DNA of 64,000 bases from Provencibacterium sp. (GTDB lineage Bacteria; Bacillota; Clostridia; Oscillospirales; Ruminococcaceae): contig JAAWDS010000016.1 of NCBI GenBank assembly GCA_022793895.1, positions 1 to 64,000 on the forward strand, given 5' to 3'. Both the position numbers and the translations under genes were made by a program. Below are positions 1 to 8,410 of the stretch, piece by piece. A model generated the notes under the pieces. It was not told the origin of the DNA. It saw nothing but the letters and a program-made list of their open reading frames with translations, and did no database searches. Numbering within the stretch: position 1 is the first letter of the stretch; each line of letters opens with the position of its first letter.

Positions 1-121
1 AGTCGGGCCGATCCTCCGGCTTGCAGGAACCAGAAAAACGGTGTTTTCGCGCCATAAGGCGCGAAATTCAGGGCATCCTCTTCGCCCTGAAAACCGTTTT
101 TCCAAAGGGCGTGCCTGCAAA
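1..121 (-). repeat. Structured interspersed repeat, copy 1 (may begin before the window)
   Basis: This stretch is repeated 135 bases later with a single difference over 121 bases (G109 versus A244). It contains an outer inverted pair (GAAAAACGGT near 34 and ACCGTTTTTC near 94) enclosing two hairpins, TTTCGCGCC-ATAA-GGCGCGAAA and TTCAGGGC/GCCCTGAA. It could therefore fold into a three-way junction. A diverged copy lies at 40536-40675. No reliable gene is seen in it. It is given on the minus strand because the other copies follow a gene's 3' end in that sense. Confidence 0.85.
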
Positions 122-135
122 TAGAAGAAACCTCC

Positions 136-276
136 AGTCGGGCCGATCCTCCGGCTTGCAGGAACCAGAAAAACGGTGTTTTCGCGCCATAAGGCGCGAA
201 ATTCAGGGCATCCTCTTCGCCCTGAAAACCGTTTTTCCAAAGGACGTGCCTGCAAAACGAAAGTTTTGCAGGCACG
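136..276 (-). repeat. Structured interspersed repeat, copy 2, with 3'-end hairpin
   Basis: Second tandem copy of the element, adjoining the stop codon of the rhamnosidase gene. On the minus strand the order is stop codon, a 14-bp perfect hairpin (245-276, GAAA/TTTC loop), then the branched section with the outer GGAAAAACGGT/ACCGTTTTTC pair and two inner hairpins. The first hairpin could act as a terminator or as a 3'-end stabiliser. The element near 40.5 kb has the same order after cmk. Known REP or MITE families could look like this; I do not recognise the family. Confidence 0.85.
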
Positions 277-278
277 CC

Positions 279-2894
279 CTATTCCCAGCGCAGATGGTAG
301 ACCCCGGAACCGGCGGTCATCCGGCCCTCGCAGGGCTCTTCGCCGAGATCGCTTTCCAGCAGCCGCGCGCCTTCCGGCAGTTCCAGGGTGGCCGTCGTGT
401 TCGCGGGGACGGTCACCTCCCAGCGGACCGAGGAGCCCGCCCGTTCCCAACGGCTTTTTAGCAGGCCGTAGGGGGTATCGAGAGAGCCCTCCGCCCAGGT
501 CAGGCTCCCGCCGGGCTGCGGGCAGAGGAAGGCATGGCGGAAGCCGGGCGCTTCCGGGTCGGGACGTATCCCGGCCACCGTGCCAAACATCCAAGCGCCC
601 ACCGCGCCATAGGCATAGTGGTTGAAGGAGTTCATGTCGGCGCTCCACATCGTCCCGTCGGGCTTGATGCCGTCCCAATGCTCCCAGATGGTGGTTGCCC
701 CCTTGGAGAGCGGGTAGAGCCAGGAGGGATAGTCCTCCTGCTCTAGGAGGGTATAGCCGAGCGCCGTCCGCCCGTTTTCGCCAAGCGCCCGGAGCAGCTC
801 CGGCGTTCCCAAAAAGCCGGTGCTCAGGTGATCGCCGCGCGCATGGATCAGCCGTTCCAGCGCTTCGAGCGTTTTCTCCTTCCACTGCGGCGGCGTCAGC
901 GAAAAGGCCAAGGAGAGGACATGCGCCGTTTGGGTCTGGGCGGTGAGCTCCCCCTCTGCGGTGAAGAACTCTTTGCCGTAAGCCTCGCCAATGGCGGCGC
1001 GCAGCCGTTCATATTCCGCCGCGTCCTCGGTATAGCCCAGCATCCGGGCGGTTTTTGCCAAGAGCTCGACCGACTGCGCATAGTAAGCGGTGGCCGTCAG
1101 CGCATTGGGGGTGGCTCCGTGGTAGCTGCCTTCCTCGGCATCCAGCGCGAGCCAGTCGCCGAAGTGCTCGCCCGTATCCCAGATGAGCCCCTCCCGCGCA
1201 TGGGTGCGGATATACTCCACCCAGCGCGCCATCATGGGGTAGCTCTCTTCCAGAATCCGCCGGTCGCCTGAGAAGAGGGCGACCGTCCAGGGACAGACCA
1301 CCGCCGCATCCCCCCAGCCGCAGGCGGCATAGTTCTGTTCTTTCGGGTCGGTGAGCACATCGGGCACGACATGGGGGATCCCGCCGTCCTCCAATTGGGA
1401 AGCGGACATATCGCGCAGCCACTTGCGGAAGAAGGGGAGGGTATCCATCAGATAGCTGGCGGTTGGGACGAAAACCTCGGCGTCCCCCGTCCAGCCCAGC
1501 CGTTCATCCCGCTGCGGGCAGTCGGTGGGGATATCGAGGAAATTCCCTTTCATTCCCCAGCGGATGTTGCTCTCCAACTGGCAGAGCTTGTCGTTCGAGC
1601 AGGCAAACCGCCCGCGGGGGCGCATCGCCGAATGCACGACCACCGCCTCAAAATTTTCGGCCACGGGTTCGCCGGGGAAGGCGTCCAGCCGGATATAGCG
1701 GAAGCCCTGAAAGGAGAAATGCGGCTCATAGCATTCCTCTTCGCCGCCGCGCAGGGTATAGGAAATCTGCTCCTTCGCGCTGCGCAGGTTGGCGGTATAG
1801 AAATTGCCGTCGCGGTCGAGCGCCTCCGCATGGCTGTAGGCTACGGTTTCCCCCGCGCGGCCGCGGATATGCAGCCGCACAAAGCCGGTCAGGTTCTGGC
1901 CAAAATCGACCACCCGCTCCCCCTTCGGGGTGGTAAAGATCGAGACCGGCCGCAGCGTCTCCTGCCGGCGGACGGGGAGCCCATCCTGCGGGCAGAGGGG
2001 CGGGGTTTCCGGTAGGAGAAAAACCGGGCTCCAGCCGCTGCCGTCAAACCCCGGAACCGAGAAGGGCTGTTCCAGCCGCGCATCATAGCGCTCGCCATGG
2101 TAGATCTCCGAGTAGAGCACCGGGGAGGGGGCCCATTTCCAGTCCGGCCCGCTTTGGAAGGTCTCTTCGGTCCCGTCGGCATAGCGCACCAAAAGCTGCA
2201 TCGAGAAGGCGAGGCGCTTCCCATAAAGCCCGCGCTTCCCCAGCCAGCCGGCCAGGCATCCCCGGTACCAGCCCGGCCCCACCCATGCGCCCAGGGCGTT
2301 TTCCCCGGCATTTAAGCGGGAGGCGACGTCATAGGTCTGGTAGGCCAGCCGGTGGGCGTATTCGGTCCAGCCGGGGGTAAAGAGATCCTCCCCCACCCGT
2401 TCCCCATTGAGGAAAAGCTCATACAGCCCGCAGGCGGTGGCGCTCAAGAGGGCTTCGGCAGGTTTCTCCCGCAGGGTAAAGGTCCCGCGGAGCTGTTTGG
2501 CGGAGGAGTCCTCTTCGGGCGGCGCCTGTTCGGCGCTGATGAAGGGCGCCCGCCACTCGTTTTCCGGGTGGAGGAGTGCGGTGGTGAACCGGCCGCAGAG
2601 CCATTCGCTCGCCGCTCCCCCGGTCCCGGTGGAGCGGACGCGGACATAATAACGCGTCAGCGATCGGAGCGGCTCCCCCGGATAGCGGACCAGTACCGAT
2701 TCGCTGCTTTCGCACTCCCCGCTCTCATAAACGAGGTTTTCAAAGCCGGCGTCGGTACTCAGTTGCAGCCGGTAGCTTTTTTGGGAGACGGCGCGCCCCT
2801 CCCCCTCGATTTTCCAGGAAAACCGCGGACAGCTTTCAGAAAGGCCGACGGGATTGGTTTGCCCTTCTGTCAAGAGGTCATAAATTTTATACAT
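279..2894 (-). CDS. alpha-L-rhamnosidase, GH78-type, cytoplasmic
   Basis: Predicted 871-residue alpha-L-rhamnosidase that would release L-rhamnose from plant or bacterial glycans or glycosides. The N-terminal region starts with a fibronectin-like domain (NPVGL... PRFSWKI), followed by beta-sandwich domains and an (alpha/alpha)6-barrel. Typical GH78 stretches are TDCPQRDERLGWTGDAEVF, with the acidic residues of the active site, and later the WEHWDG and SFNHYAYGAV segments. There is no signal peptide, so it should act on imported oligosaccharides. The start is set at the ATG after a GGGGGAT ribosome site; a longer reading frame would run into the upstream hairpin. It lies downstream of a lactaldehyde reductase gene on the same strand, which fits rhamnose breakdown. 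Exact substrate is not predictable. Confidence 0.9.
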   Translation of the reverse strand: MYKIYDLLTEGQTNPVGLSESCPRFSWKIEGEGRAVSQKSYRLQLSTDAGFENLVYESGECESSESVLVRYPGEPLRSLTRYYVRVRSTGTGGAASEWLCGRFTTALLHPENEWRAPFISAEQAPPEEDSSAKQLRGTFTLREKPAEALLSATACGLYELFLNGERVGEDLFTPGWTEYAHRLAYQTYDVASRLNAGENALGAWVGPGWYRGCLAGWLGKRGLYGKRLAFSMQLLVRYADGTEETFQSGPDWKWAPSPVLYSEIYHGERYDARLEQPFSVPGFDGSGWSPVFLLPETPPLCPQDGLPVRRQETLRPVSIFTTPKGERVVDFGQNLTGFVRLHIRGRAGETVAYSHAEALDRDGNFYTANLRSAKEQISYTLRGGEEECYEPHFSFQGFRYIRLDAFPGEPVAENFEAVVVHSAMRPRGRFACSNDKLCQLESNIRWGMKGNFLDIPTDCPQRDERLGWTGDAEVFVPTASYLMDTLPFFRKWLRDMSASQLEDGGIPHVVPDVLTDPKEQNYAACGWGDAAVVCPWTVALFSGDRRILEESYPMMARWVEYIRTHAREGLIWDTGEHFGDWLALDAEEGSYHGATPNALTATAYYAQSVELLAKTARMLGYTEDAAEYERLRAAIGEAYGKEFFTAEGELTAQTQTAHVLSLAFSLTPPQWKEKTLEALERLIHARGDHLSTGFLGTPELLRALGENGRTALGYTLLEQEDYPSWLYPLSKGATTIWEHWDGIKPDGTMWSADMNSFNHYAYGAVGAWMFGTVAGIRPDPEAPGFRHAFLCPQPGGSLTWAEGSLDTPYGLLKSRWERAGSSVRWEVTVPANTTATLELPEGARLLESDLGEEPCEGRMTAGSGVYHLRWE

Positions 2895-2924
2895 GAAAGA
2901 TCCCCCGTTTCTGAATGAACAGCA

Positions 2925-2981
2925 AGAGGGCAAACCGGCAAAAGGATCGTTTCGATCGGCTGTTTGCGGGCTTGCCCTCTC
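2925..2981 (-). terminator. Stem-loop between fucO-like gene and rhamnosidase gene
   Basis: The ends pair as AGAGGGCAA with TTGCCCTCT, and the interior also pairs around CGATCG. It sits 3' of the dehydrogenase gene and just upstream of the rhamnosidase ribosome site. It may be a partial terminator or an mRNA processing hairpin; no long T run follows it. Confidence 0.5.
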
Positions 2982-3011
2982 GGATTTTAGCGGTTCGGCT
3001 CTAAATCGGGC

Positions 3012-4163
3012 TTAGAGCATCGAGCGGTAGAGCGCGATGACGTCTTCGAGCTTGGGATCGCGCGGGTTGCCGGGCGTGCAGGCGTCGGCCATGGCGGACT
3101 CGGCGAGGAAGGGAACGTCCTCCTCCTTCACGCCCGCTTCCGAGAGGGTGGCAGGGATGCCGACATCCTTCGAGAGCTGGCGGACGGCCTCGACCGCGGC
3201 CTTCCGGTACTCTTCGGCGCTCATGGCGTCCACCCCTTCGACCCCCATGGCGCGGGCGATCTCGCGGTACTTCTCGCCGGTGGCTTCGGCGTTGTATTCC
3301 ATCACGGTCGGCAGGATGATGGCGTTGGCCACGCCATGCGGCGTATCATAGACCGCGCCGAGCGGGTGAGCCATTGAGTGGACGATCCCCAGCCCGACGT
3401 TGGAGAAGCCCATGCCCGCCACATACTGGCCGAGCGCCATGTCGGCGCGGCCCTGCGGCTCGTTGTTCACCGCGGCGCGCAGCGAACGGGAGATGATCTG
3501 AATGGCGGAGAGATGCAGCACGTCGGTCAGCTCCCAAGCGCCTTTCGTGATGTACCCTTCAATGGCGTGGGTCAGCGCGTCCATACCGGTGGCGGCGGTC
3601 AGCCCCTTGGGCATCGAGGACATCATCTCCGGATCGACGACCGCAACGACCGGGATATCATGCGGATCGACGCAGACGAACTTGCGGCGCTTCTCCTCGT
3701 CAGTGATGACATAGTTGATGGTGACTTCGGCGGCGGTGCCGGCGGTGGTGGAAACGGCGATGATCGGCATGGCCGGGTTCTTGGTGTTCACTGCGCCCTC
3801 CAGGCTGCGTACATCCGCATGCTCCGGGTTGGTCATGATGATGCCAACCGCCTTAGCGGTATCGATAGCGCTGCCGCCGCCGACGGCGACGATGCCGTCC
3901 GCCCCGGCCTCTTTGCAGGCGGCTACGCCCTCCTGCACATTCTGAATGGTGGGGTTGGCCTTTACGTGATCATAGACCGCGTAGGGGATACCGGCCTTTT
4001 CGAGCACCGCCGTTACCTTGGCGACGACGCCGAAGCGCACCAGATCGGGATCCGTTACCAGGAAAATTTTGTGCAGCCCCCGGTTCTGGATCTCCTCCGG
4101 GATATTTCCAACCGCGCCCGCCCCGATATAGGCGGTTCCGTTGAGTACCATTCTGTTTGCCAT
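3012..4163 (-). CDS. fucO: Lactaldehyde reductase / 1,2-propanediol oxidoreductase (iron-type alcohol dehydrogenase)
   Basis: 383 residues, the same length as E. coli FucO as I recall it. The family reaction reduces L-lactaldehyde to (S)-1,2-propanediol with NADH under anaerobic conditions, re-oxidising cofactor during rhamnose or fucose fermentation. Seen in the sequence: the nucleotide-binding GGGSAIDTAK loop (about residues 95-104), and metal ligands predicted at D195, H199 (GMDALTHAIEGYI), H262 and H276 (VHSMAHPLGAVYDTPHG). It precedes the rhamnosidase gene on the same strand, consistent with a rhamnose route, although aldolase, isomerase and kinase are not in the window. Another alcohol or butanol dehydrogenase of this superfamily is possible, but the spacing of the ligands favours FucO. 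Confidence 0.88.
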   Translation of the reverse strand: MANRMVLNGTAYIGAGAVGNIPEEIQNRGLHKIFLVTDPDLVRFGVVAKVTAVLEKAGIPYAVYDHVKANPTIQNVQEGVAACKEAGADGIVAVGGGSAIDTAKAVGIIMTNPEHADVRSLEGAVNTKNPAMPIIAVSTTAGTAAEVTINYVITDEEKRRKFVCVDPHDIPVVAVVDPEMMSSMPKGLTAATGMDALTHAIEGYITKGAWELTDVLHLSAIQIISRSLRAAVNNEPQGRADMALGQYVAGMGFSNVGLGIVHSMAHPLGAVYDTPHGVANAIILPTVMEYNAEATGEKYREIARAMGVEGVDAMSAEEYRKAAVEAVRQLSKDVGIPATLSEAGVKEEDVPFLAESAMADACTPGNPRDPKLEDVIALYRSML

Positions 4164-4251
4164 TTCTGTGTTCCTCCCGTTCCGTTTCGTTTAAGAACCC
4201 TTCTGTTTTGGCAGGGAGTTTTCCCAGCGTCATTCCCAGCCTGTACCTTGT

Positions 4252-4280
4252 ATTATAGTGCGGCGGGGGGGATCCGTCCA
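4252..4280 (-). promoter_or_regulatory. Predicted sigma-A promoter for fucO-rhamnosidase genes
   Basis: On the minus strand, TGGACG (-35, 4 of 6) is followed by a 17-base spacer and a perfect TATAAT (-10). It lies about 90 bases upstream of the fucO start. No operator palindrome was identified. Confidence 0.5.
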
Positions 4281-4356
4281 GCGCTGCGCATAACATTGAG
4301 AAACGTGCAGAAGGCGTCCCGGTTTCGCTCAAAAACGCTCAAGGTTTGCGCAGCCT

Positions 4357-4941
4357 TTAGGCTTCCTTCGCAGACAGGAGAAGATCCTCCAGCGCGCGCT
4401 TGGGGACATGGTGCCCGCCCGCTTCATCGCGCCAATAGCGGATATCCCCATCCGCCGGCATCGGTTCTATCGTCACCCTTTCGGCAGGGACGCCGAGCGC
4501 AATGACCAGCAGCAGTTCATAGCGCTCCGGGTCGATCCCAAGGCTCTCCATCAGCTCCCCGCGCCGGACGTTGCCGAGCATGCAGCCGCCGAGTTTCCGC
4601 TCCACAGCGCCCAGCAGGATGCTCTGCGCAGCCAATCCGGCATCCAACTGAGCGTTTTGAGAAACCTGCCGGTCGGCGAAGAGCAGCAGGTAAGCGGCGG
4701 GACGTTCGCCGGGCTTCGGCCCCTCCCAATCCTTCAAATAGCCCGCCCAGCCAAGCGCCGGGAACACACGGGCGCAGCCTTCGGGGGTGTGGATGGGGAG
4801 GAAACGCAGCGGTTGCAGGTTGGCGGCCGAGCCGGTCAGCCGGGCCAGCTCCGCAAGCTCCAACAGCGTTTCAGGCGCAATGCGGCTCGATTCCTCGAAC
4901 CGGCGGTAGGATCGGTTGGCGGTGATCCATTCTTTGAGCAT
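4357..4941 (-). CDS. Nitroreductase-family flavoprotein
   Basis: 194 residues. Nitroreductase-fold proteins bind FMN and reduce nitro compounds, quinones or similar substrates with NAD(P)H as dimers. Visible features are the N-terminal ANRSYRRFEE segment (the RRS/RRF type phosphate contact), TGSAANLQPLRF (FMN contact), and the GLAAQSILLGAVERKLGGCMLGN segment of the central helix. The length is usual for small clostridial members. It stands alone between the fucO and mntP transcription units, with its own control region to the left of mntP. The natural substrate cannot be told from sequence. Confidence 0.85.
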   Translation of the reverse strand: MLKEWITANRSYRRFEESSRIAPETLLELAELARLTGSAANLQPLRFLPIHTPEGCARVFPALGWAGYLKDWEGPKPGERPAAYLLLFADRQVSQNAQLDAGLAAQSILLGAVERKLGGCMLGNVRRGELMESLGIDPERYELLLVIALGVPAERVTIEPMPADGDIRYWRDEAGGHHVPKRALEDLLLSAKEA

Positions 4942-4987
4942 TGAAAACAGTCCTTTCTATATCTGGGATAAAATCCCAATGAAACGA

Positions 4988-5016
4988 TTGACAAACGGCC
5001 CTGTTCATGCTATCTT
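4988..5016 (+). promoter_or_regulatory. Predicted promoter of mntP leader
   Basis: TTGACA, a 17-base spacer and TATCTT. Transcription would start near 5023, leaving an untranslated leader of roughly 145 bases before mntP. Confidence 0.65.
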
Positions 5017-5022
5017 TAAAAA

Positions 5023-5165
5023 ACAACTTGAAAAAAGCCTGTGAGGGAGCGGTGCGCGGCATGGAGTCTTTGGGCTTTTCGGAATCCGGATCCGGGGGCG
5101 GCGAGGCTGGCCGTACCGGATTTTTTTGCTTTCCTGCGGGCTTTTGGGGAATGAAAGGGATGGCG
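5023..5165 (+). promoter_or_regulatory. Structured mntP leader with attenuator-like terminator
   Basis: The leader has AAAAGCC near 5033 that can pair with GGGCTTTT at 5072-5079 or with a second GGGCTTTT near 5138. Between them lies AATCCGG (5083-5089), which pairs with CCGGATT (5116-5122) and is followed by a run of seven T. Alternative pairings of this kind are the hallmark of a riboswitch or attenuator. mntP genes are often controlled by the manganese yybP-ykoY riboswitch, but I could not find its GGGGAGTA core. The class is therefore left open. Confidence 0.45.
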
Positions 5166-5169
5166 CGAC

Positions 5170-5733
5170 ATGATGAGTATGTGGGAGCTGCTGTTGATTG
5201 CAGTCGGACTTTCGATGGATGCTTTTGCGGTTTCGATCTGCAAGGGACTGGCTACCGAGCGGGCCCGCCTGGGGCATTCGGTGGTGACGGGCCTTTATTT
5301 CGGCGGCTTTCAGGCGCTGATGCCGCTCGCCGGTTATCTCCTCGGCAGCCGCTTCCGGGATCTCATCACCCGCTTTGATCACTGGATAGCCTTCATCCTG
5401 CTGGCGCTCATCGGCGCAAACATGATTCGGGAAGCCTTCGGCGGCGCGGAGAAGCTCGACGGGGAGTTCGGCCCCCGCGCAATGCTGCCGCTGGCGGTGG
5501 CCACCAGCATTGACGCGCTGGCCGTCGGCGTTACCTTCGCCTTTCTCCAGGTGCAGATCCTGCCCGCCGTTTCCTTCATCGGGCTGACTACCTTTCTGTT
5601 CTCGGCGGCGGGCATTCGGATCGGCAGCCTGTTCGGCGCACGGTTTCGTGCGCGCGCCGAGGTGTTTGGCGGCGCTGTCCTGATCCTGATGGGGACGAAA
5701 ATCCTTCTGGAGCACCTGGGGATTTTCGGCTGA
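5170..5733 (+). CDS. mntP: Manganese efflux pump MntP
   Basis: 187-residue inner-membrane protein of the MntP/DUF204 family, which exports Mn(II) to prevent toxicity. Six membrane segments are suggested by hydrophobicity. The two internal halves carry the paired conserved acidic motifs, LSMDAFAVSICKG near residues 14-26 and ATSIDALAVGVTFAF in the second half. This repeat is the family signature. An AAAGGG ribosome site lies about 10 bases upstream of tandem ATG codons, so the exact start may be either ATG. It is a single-gene unit preceded by a long structured leader, which suggests metal-responsive attenuation. Confidence 0.93.
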   Translation: MMSMWELLLIAVGLSMDAFAVSICKGLATERARLGHSVVTGLYFGGFQALMPLAGYLLGSRFRDLITRFDHWIAFILLALIGANMIREAFGGAEKLDGEFGPRAMLPLAVATSIDALAVGVTFAFLQVQILPAVSFIGLTTFLFSAAGIRIGSLFGARFRARAEVFGGAVLILMGTKILLEHLGIFG

Positions 5734-5787
5734 ACGGCCGTCTGTCCGCAGGCGGAGAAGCGCCCGGCCGCGGCTTACAATGGACCG

Positions 5788-5833
5788 AAACCACCGGCTT
5801 TGTCTACTTGGTAGACAAAGCCGGTGGTTTTTC
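5788..5833. terminator. Bidirectional terminator between mntP and metQ
   Basis: A long perfect hairpin: AACCACCGGCTTTGTCTAC and its complement GTAGACAAAGCCGGTGGTT around a short loop. A T run follows on the plus strand and the mirror A run precedes it. It serves the convergent mntP and metNIQ units. Confidence 0.9.
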
Positions 5834-5850
5834 TACAGGATGGGGGAGGT

Positions 5851-6693
5851 TCAGGATTTCGGGACGACAGCGCCCGCATAGCTGTTTTCGATAAAGGTCT
5901 TAACGGCGTCCCCCTGGAGCGCTTTCAGCAGCGCGGCGATTTCGGGGCGCGCCTCATCCCCCTCCCGGACGGCCAGGACGTTGGCATAGGTCTCGGCGGC
6001 CAACGAATCCGCCGCCTCCTGTGCGAGCGCATCGGCGATGTTGAGTCCGCCCAGGATGGCGTAGTTGCCGTTGATGACCGCCAGATCGACATCCTGGAGC
6101 GAACGCGCGGCCTGCTCCGGGGCGATCTCCTGGATTTTCAGTCCCTTGGGGTTTTCCGCAATATCGGTCTGGGTGGCGTTGACGCCCGCCCCTTCCTTGA
6201 GGGTGAGGAGCCCCTCGCTTTGCAGCAGCAGAAGCGCCCGCGCCTCGTTGGTGGTATCGTTGGGGACGGCAATAGAGGCTCCGTCGGGCAGATCCTTTAC
6301 CGAGGCGGATTTACCAGCATACAGCCCCAGCGGTTCGTAATGCACCGTACCGACCGAAACCAGCTTGGTCCCGCGGTCGGCGTTGAACTGATCGAGGTAG
6401 GGGCCGTGCTGGAAGAAGTTTGCATCCAGCTCGCCGGAGTCGAGCGCCAGGTTGGGCTGCACATAGTCGGTAAATTCCACAATGTCCAGCGTGATGCCCT
6501 GGGAGGCCAGCTCCTTTGCCGCTTCCGTCAAAATTTCGGCGTGCGGGGTGGGCGACGCCCCGACCTTGAGGGTGACGGCGGCCGGCGCGCCGTCACCGCT
6601 GGAAGCGGCTTGGGGAGCGCCGCCGGCAGAGCAGCCGGCGAAGAGCGCGGCGGCCAGCGAGAGGGCCAAGAGGGCAGTCTTATTTTTTTTCAT
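5851..6693 (-). CDS. metQ: Methionine-binding lipoprotein of ABC importer
   Basis: 280-residue NlpA/MetQ-family substrate-binding lipoprotein that would capture D/L-methionine outside the membrane and deliver it to MetNI. The N-terminus shows a lipoprotein signal with lipobox LFAGC (Cys21). Family segments include VGASPTPHAEIL, the DYVQPNLAL/ELDANFFQHGPYL region and PNDTTNEARALLLL, which are very characteristic. It is the last gene of the metN-metI-metQ operon, 57 bases after metI. Regulation comes from the Met T-box ahead of metN. Confidence 0.95.
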   Translation of the reverse strand: MKKNKTALLALSLAAALFAGCSAGGAPQAASSGDGAPAAVTLKVGASPTPHAEILTEAAKELASQGITLDIVEFTDYVQPNLALDSGELDANFFQHGPYLDQFNADRGTKLVSVGTVHYEPLGLYAGKSASVKDLPDGASIAVPNDTTNEARALLLLQSEGLLTLKEGAGVNATQTDIAENPKGLKIQEIAPEQAARSLQDVDLAVINGNYAILGGLNIADALAQEAADSLAAETYANVLAVREGDEARPEIAALLKALQGDAVKTFIENSYAGAVVPKS

Positions 6694-6750
6694 TGGAATC
6701 GTTCCTTTCTGATTAAGAGTTTCTATGAAAAATGGGGTGTGCGCAGAGAT

Positions 6751-7410
6751 TTACCGGCGCTTGTCGGTCCGGCGGGAGGCGCGCGTGCCGATCTCCTGGA
6801 AGAGCTGGACGATGAGGATCAGCAGAATGACCGTTACGAGCATGATGTCGCTTTGATAGCGGTTGTAGCCATAGCTGATGGCAATGTTGCCCAGCCCGCC
6901 GCCGCCGACCGCCCCCGCCATGGCGGAGTAACCGAGAATGGTGGTGACGGCGATGGCGGCGCCGCTCAAAAGCGAGGGCTTCGCTTCCGGCAGCAGCACC
7001 TTGCAGACGATTTGCATCACGCTGGCCCCCATCGATTGGGCCGCCTCGACCACCCCCGGATCCACCTCGCGGATGGAGGACTCCACCAGCCGGGCGACGA
7101 AGGGGGCCGCGGAGAGGACGAGCGGGACAATGGCCGCCGTCGAGCCGATGGAGGTGCCGGCAATGATCCGGGTGAAGGGGATGACCGAGATCATGAGCAC
7201 CAGGAAGGGGATGGATCGCGTCAGGTTCACGAGGATATCCAGCGTTTTGTAGACCGGGCGGCAGGGGGCGAGGCCATCCGGCGCAGAGACCACCAGCAAT
7301 AGGCCCAACGGCAGGCCGGTGAGATAGGCGAACAGCGTCGCGCCCAGCGTCATATATAGGGTTTCGCCGATGCCGCGCAGCAGCAGGCGAAGCATCGCTT
7401 CATTCCACAT
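6751..7410 (-). CDS. metI: Methionine ABC transporter permease
   Basis: 219-residue membrane permease with about five transmembrane helices. The ABC-ATPase-coupling EAA loop is clear (EAAQSMGASVMQIVCKVLLP, middle of the second half), followed by LGYSAMAGAVGGGGLGN, typical of MetI. The gene overlaps the end of metN by 11 bases, which implies translational coupling. It forms the MetNI transporter with the upstream ATPase and the downstream lipoprotein. Confidence 0.95.
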   Translation of the reverse strand: MWNEAMLRLLLRGIGETLYMTLGATLFAYLTGLPLGLLLVVSAPDGLAPCRPVYKTLDILVNLTRSIPFLVLMISVIPFTRIIAGTSIGSTAAIVPLVLSAAPFVARLVESSIREVDPGVVEAAQSMGASVMQIVCKVLLPEAKPSLLSGAAIAVTTILGYSAMAGAVGGGGLGNIAISYGYNRYQSDIMLVTVILLILIVQLFQEIGTRASRRTDKRR

Positions 7411-8410
7411 ATCCCTCTGCCTCCTCTACGGTGAGCCCGCGCGCCGAGAGCGAGCGGATCATGCGTTCGGCGAGTGGCTCCTCCTCAGGGAGCTGCACCA
7501 CCATCTGTCCGTGCGCATGGCCGCCGACATTTTTGGTATCGGCGAACAGGATGTTGATCGGGGTACGAAATTCGAGCACCAGGCCCGCGACGACCGGCTC
7601 AAAGGAGGAGCTGCCGTCAAAGACAATGCGGATGCAGCGCTTGCCGGCCATCGCCCTTGCCGGTTCTCTGGGAAGGATCAACCGCCGGGCGGCCTCGCTG
7701 CGGGGACGGTTGAAAATCTCCTCCACCGGCCCGCATTCGGCGATGCGGTGCGCATCGATAATCGCGACCCGGTTGCAGATGGACTCGATCACCCGCATCT
7801 CATGGGTGATGATCACCACCGTCAGCCCAAGCTCCCGGTTGATCTGCTTCAGCAGCGAGAGGATGGAGGCGGTCGTGGTGGGATCGAGCGCGCTGGTGGC
7901 CTCGTCGCACAGCAGCACCTTGGGGCCGGTGGCCAGCGCGCGGGCGATAGCTACCCGCTGCTTCTGGCCGCCGGAGAGCTCGGCCGGGTAAGCGCCGGCC
8001 CGGTCGGCCAGCCCGACCAGCTCCAACAGCTCGCGGGCGCGGGCCTCGGATTTTTTCCGATCCGCCTTTTGCAGTTCGAGCGGGAAGAGAACGTTTTGCA
8101 GGGCGGTGCGCTGCATCATCAGGTTGAACTGCTGGAAGATCATCCCCACCGATCGGCGCAGCTCCCGCAGCCCGGCAGGGGTGAGGGAGGAGAGATCCAC
8201 CCCGTCTATCCGGACGGTTCCGGAGGTCGGCTTCTCCAAAAAATTCAGGCAGCGCACCAGCGTGCTTTTCCCGGCTCCGCTCAGGCCGATGATGCCGAAG
8301 ATATCCCCCCCGTCGATCGTGAGATGGATATCTTCGAGCGCCGGCACATTTCCGCCCTTACTGGAATAGGTCTTATAGAGCGCCTGGATTTCAATCAATG
8401 GCTGCGGCAT
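7400..8410 (-). CDS. metN: Methionine ABC transporter ATP-binding protein with NIL domain
   Basis: 336-residue ATPase that powers methionine import. Walker A GLSGAGKST at residues 42-50, signature LSGGQKQRVAIARAL, Walker B VLLCDEATSALD and the switch-region ITHEM are all present. About 70 C-terminal residues form the NIL domain, which binds methionine and causes trans-inhibition in the studied E. coli homologue. An AAAGGAGC ribosome site precedes the ATG. First gene of the operon, directly after the Met T-box terminator. Confidence 0.95.
   Translation of the reverse strand: MPQPLIEIQALYKTYSSKGGNVPALEDIHLTIDGGDIFGIIGLSGAGKSTLVRCLNFLEKPTSGTVRIDGVDLSSLTPAGLRELRRSVGMIFQQFNLMMQRTALQNVLFPLELQKADRKKSEARARELLELVGLADRAGAYPAELSGGQKQRVAIARALATGPKVLLCDEATSALDPTTTASILSLLKQINRELGLTVVIITHEMRVIESICNRVAIIDAHRIAECGPVEEIFNRPRSEAARRLILPREPARAMAGKRCIRIVFDGSSSFEPVVAGLVLEFRTPINILFADTKNVGGHAHGQMVVQLPEEEPLAERMIRSLSARGLTVEEAEGYVE

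Noticed and set aside
1..256. Possible CRISPR array or coding repeats (two frames translate the repeats)
   Set aside because: Only two units of about 121 bases with internal stems, no spacers of uniform size and no cas genes. The encoded peptides are just translations of the structured repeat.
3378..4505. Long open frame opposite fucO
   Set aside because: High-GC shadow frame without ribosome site or recognisable domain. The minus-strand gene is unmistakable. The same holds for the long antisense frames at 5824-7302, 7370-8770, 12203-13225 and 13963-15027.
5023..5165. Assignment of the mntP leader to the yybP-ykoY manganese riboswitch
   Set aside because: The conserved GGGGAGTA core was not found by eye. 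It is kept only as an unclassified attenuator.
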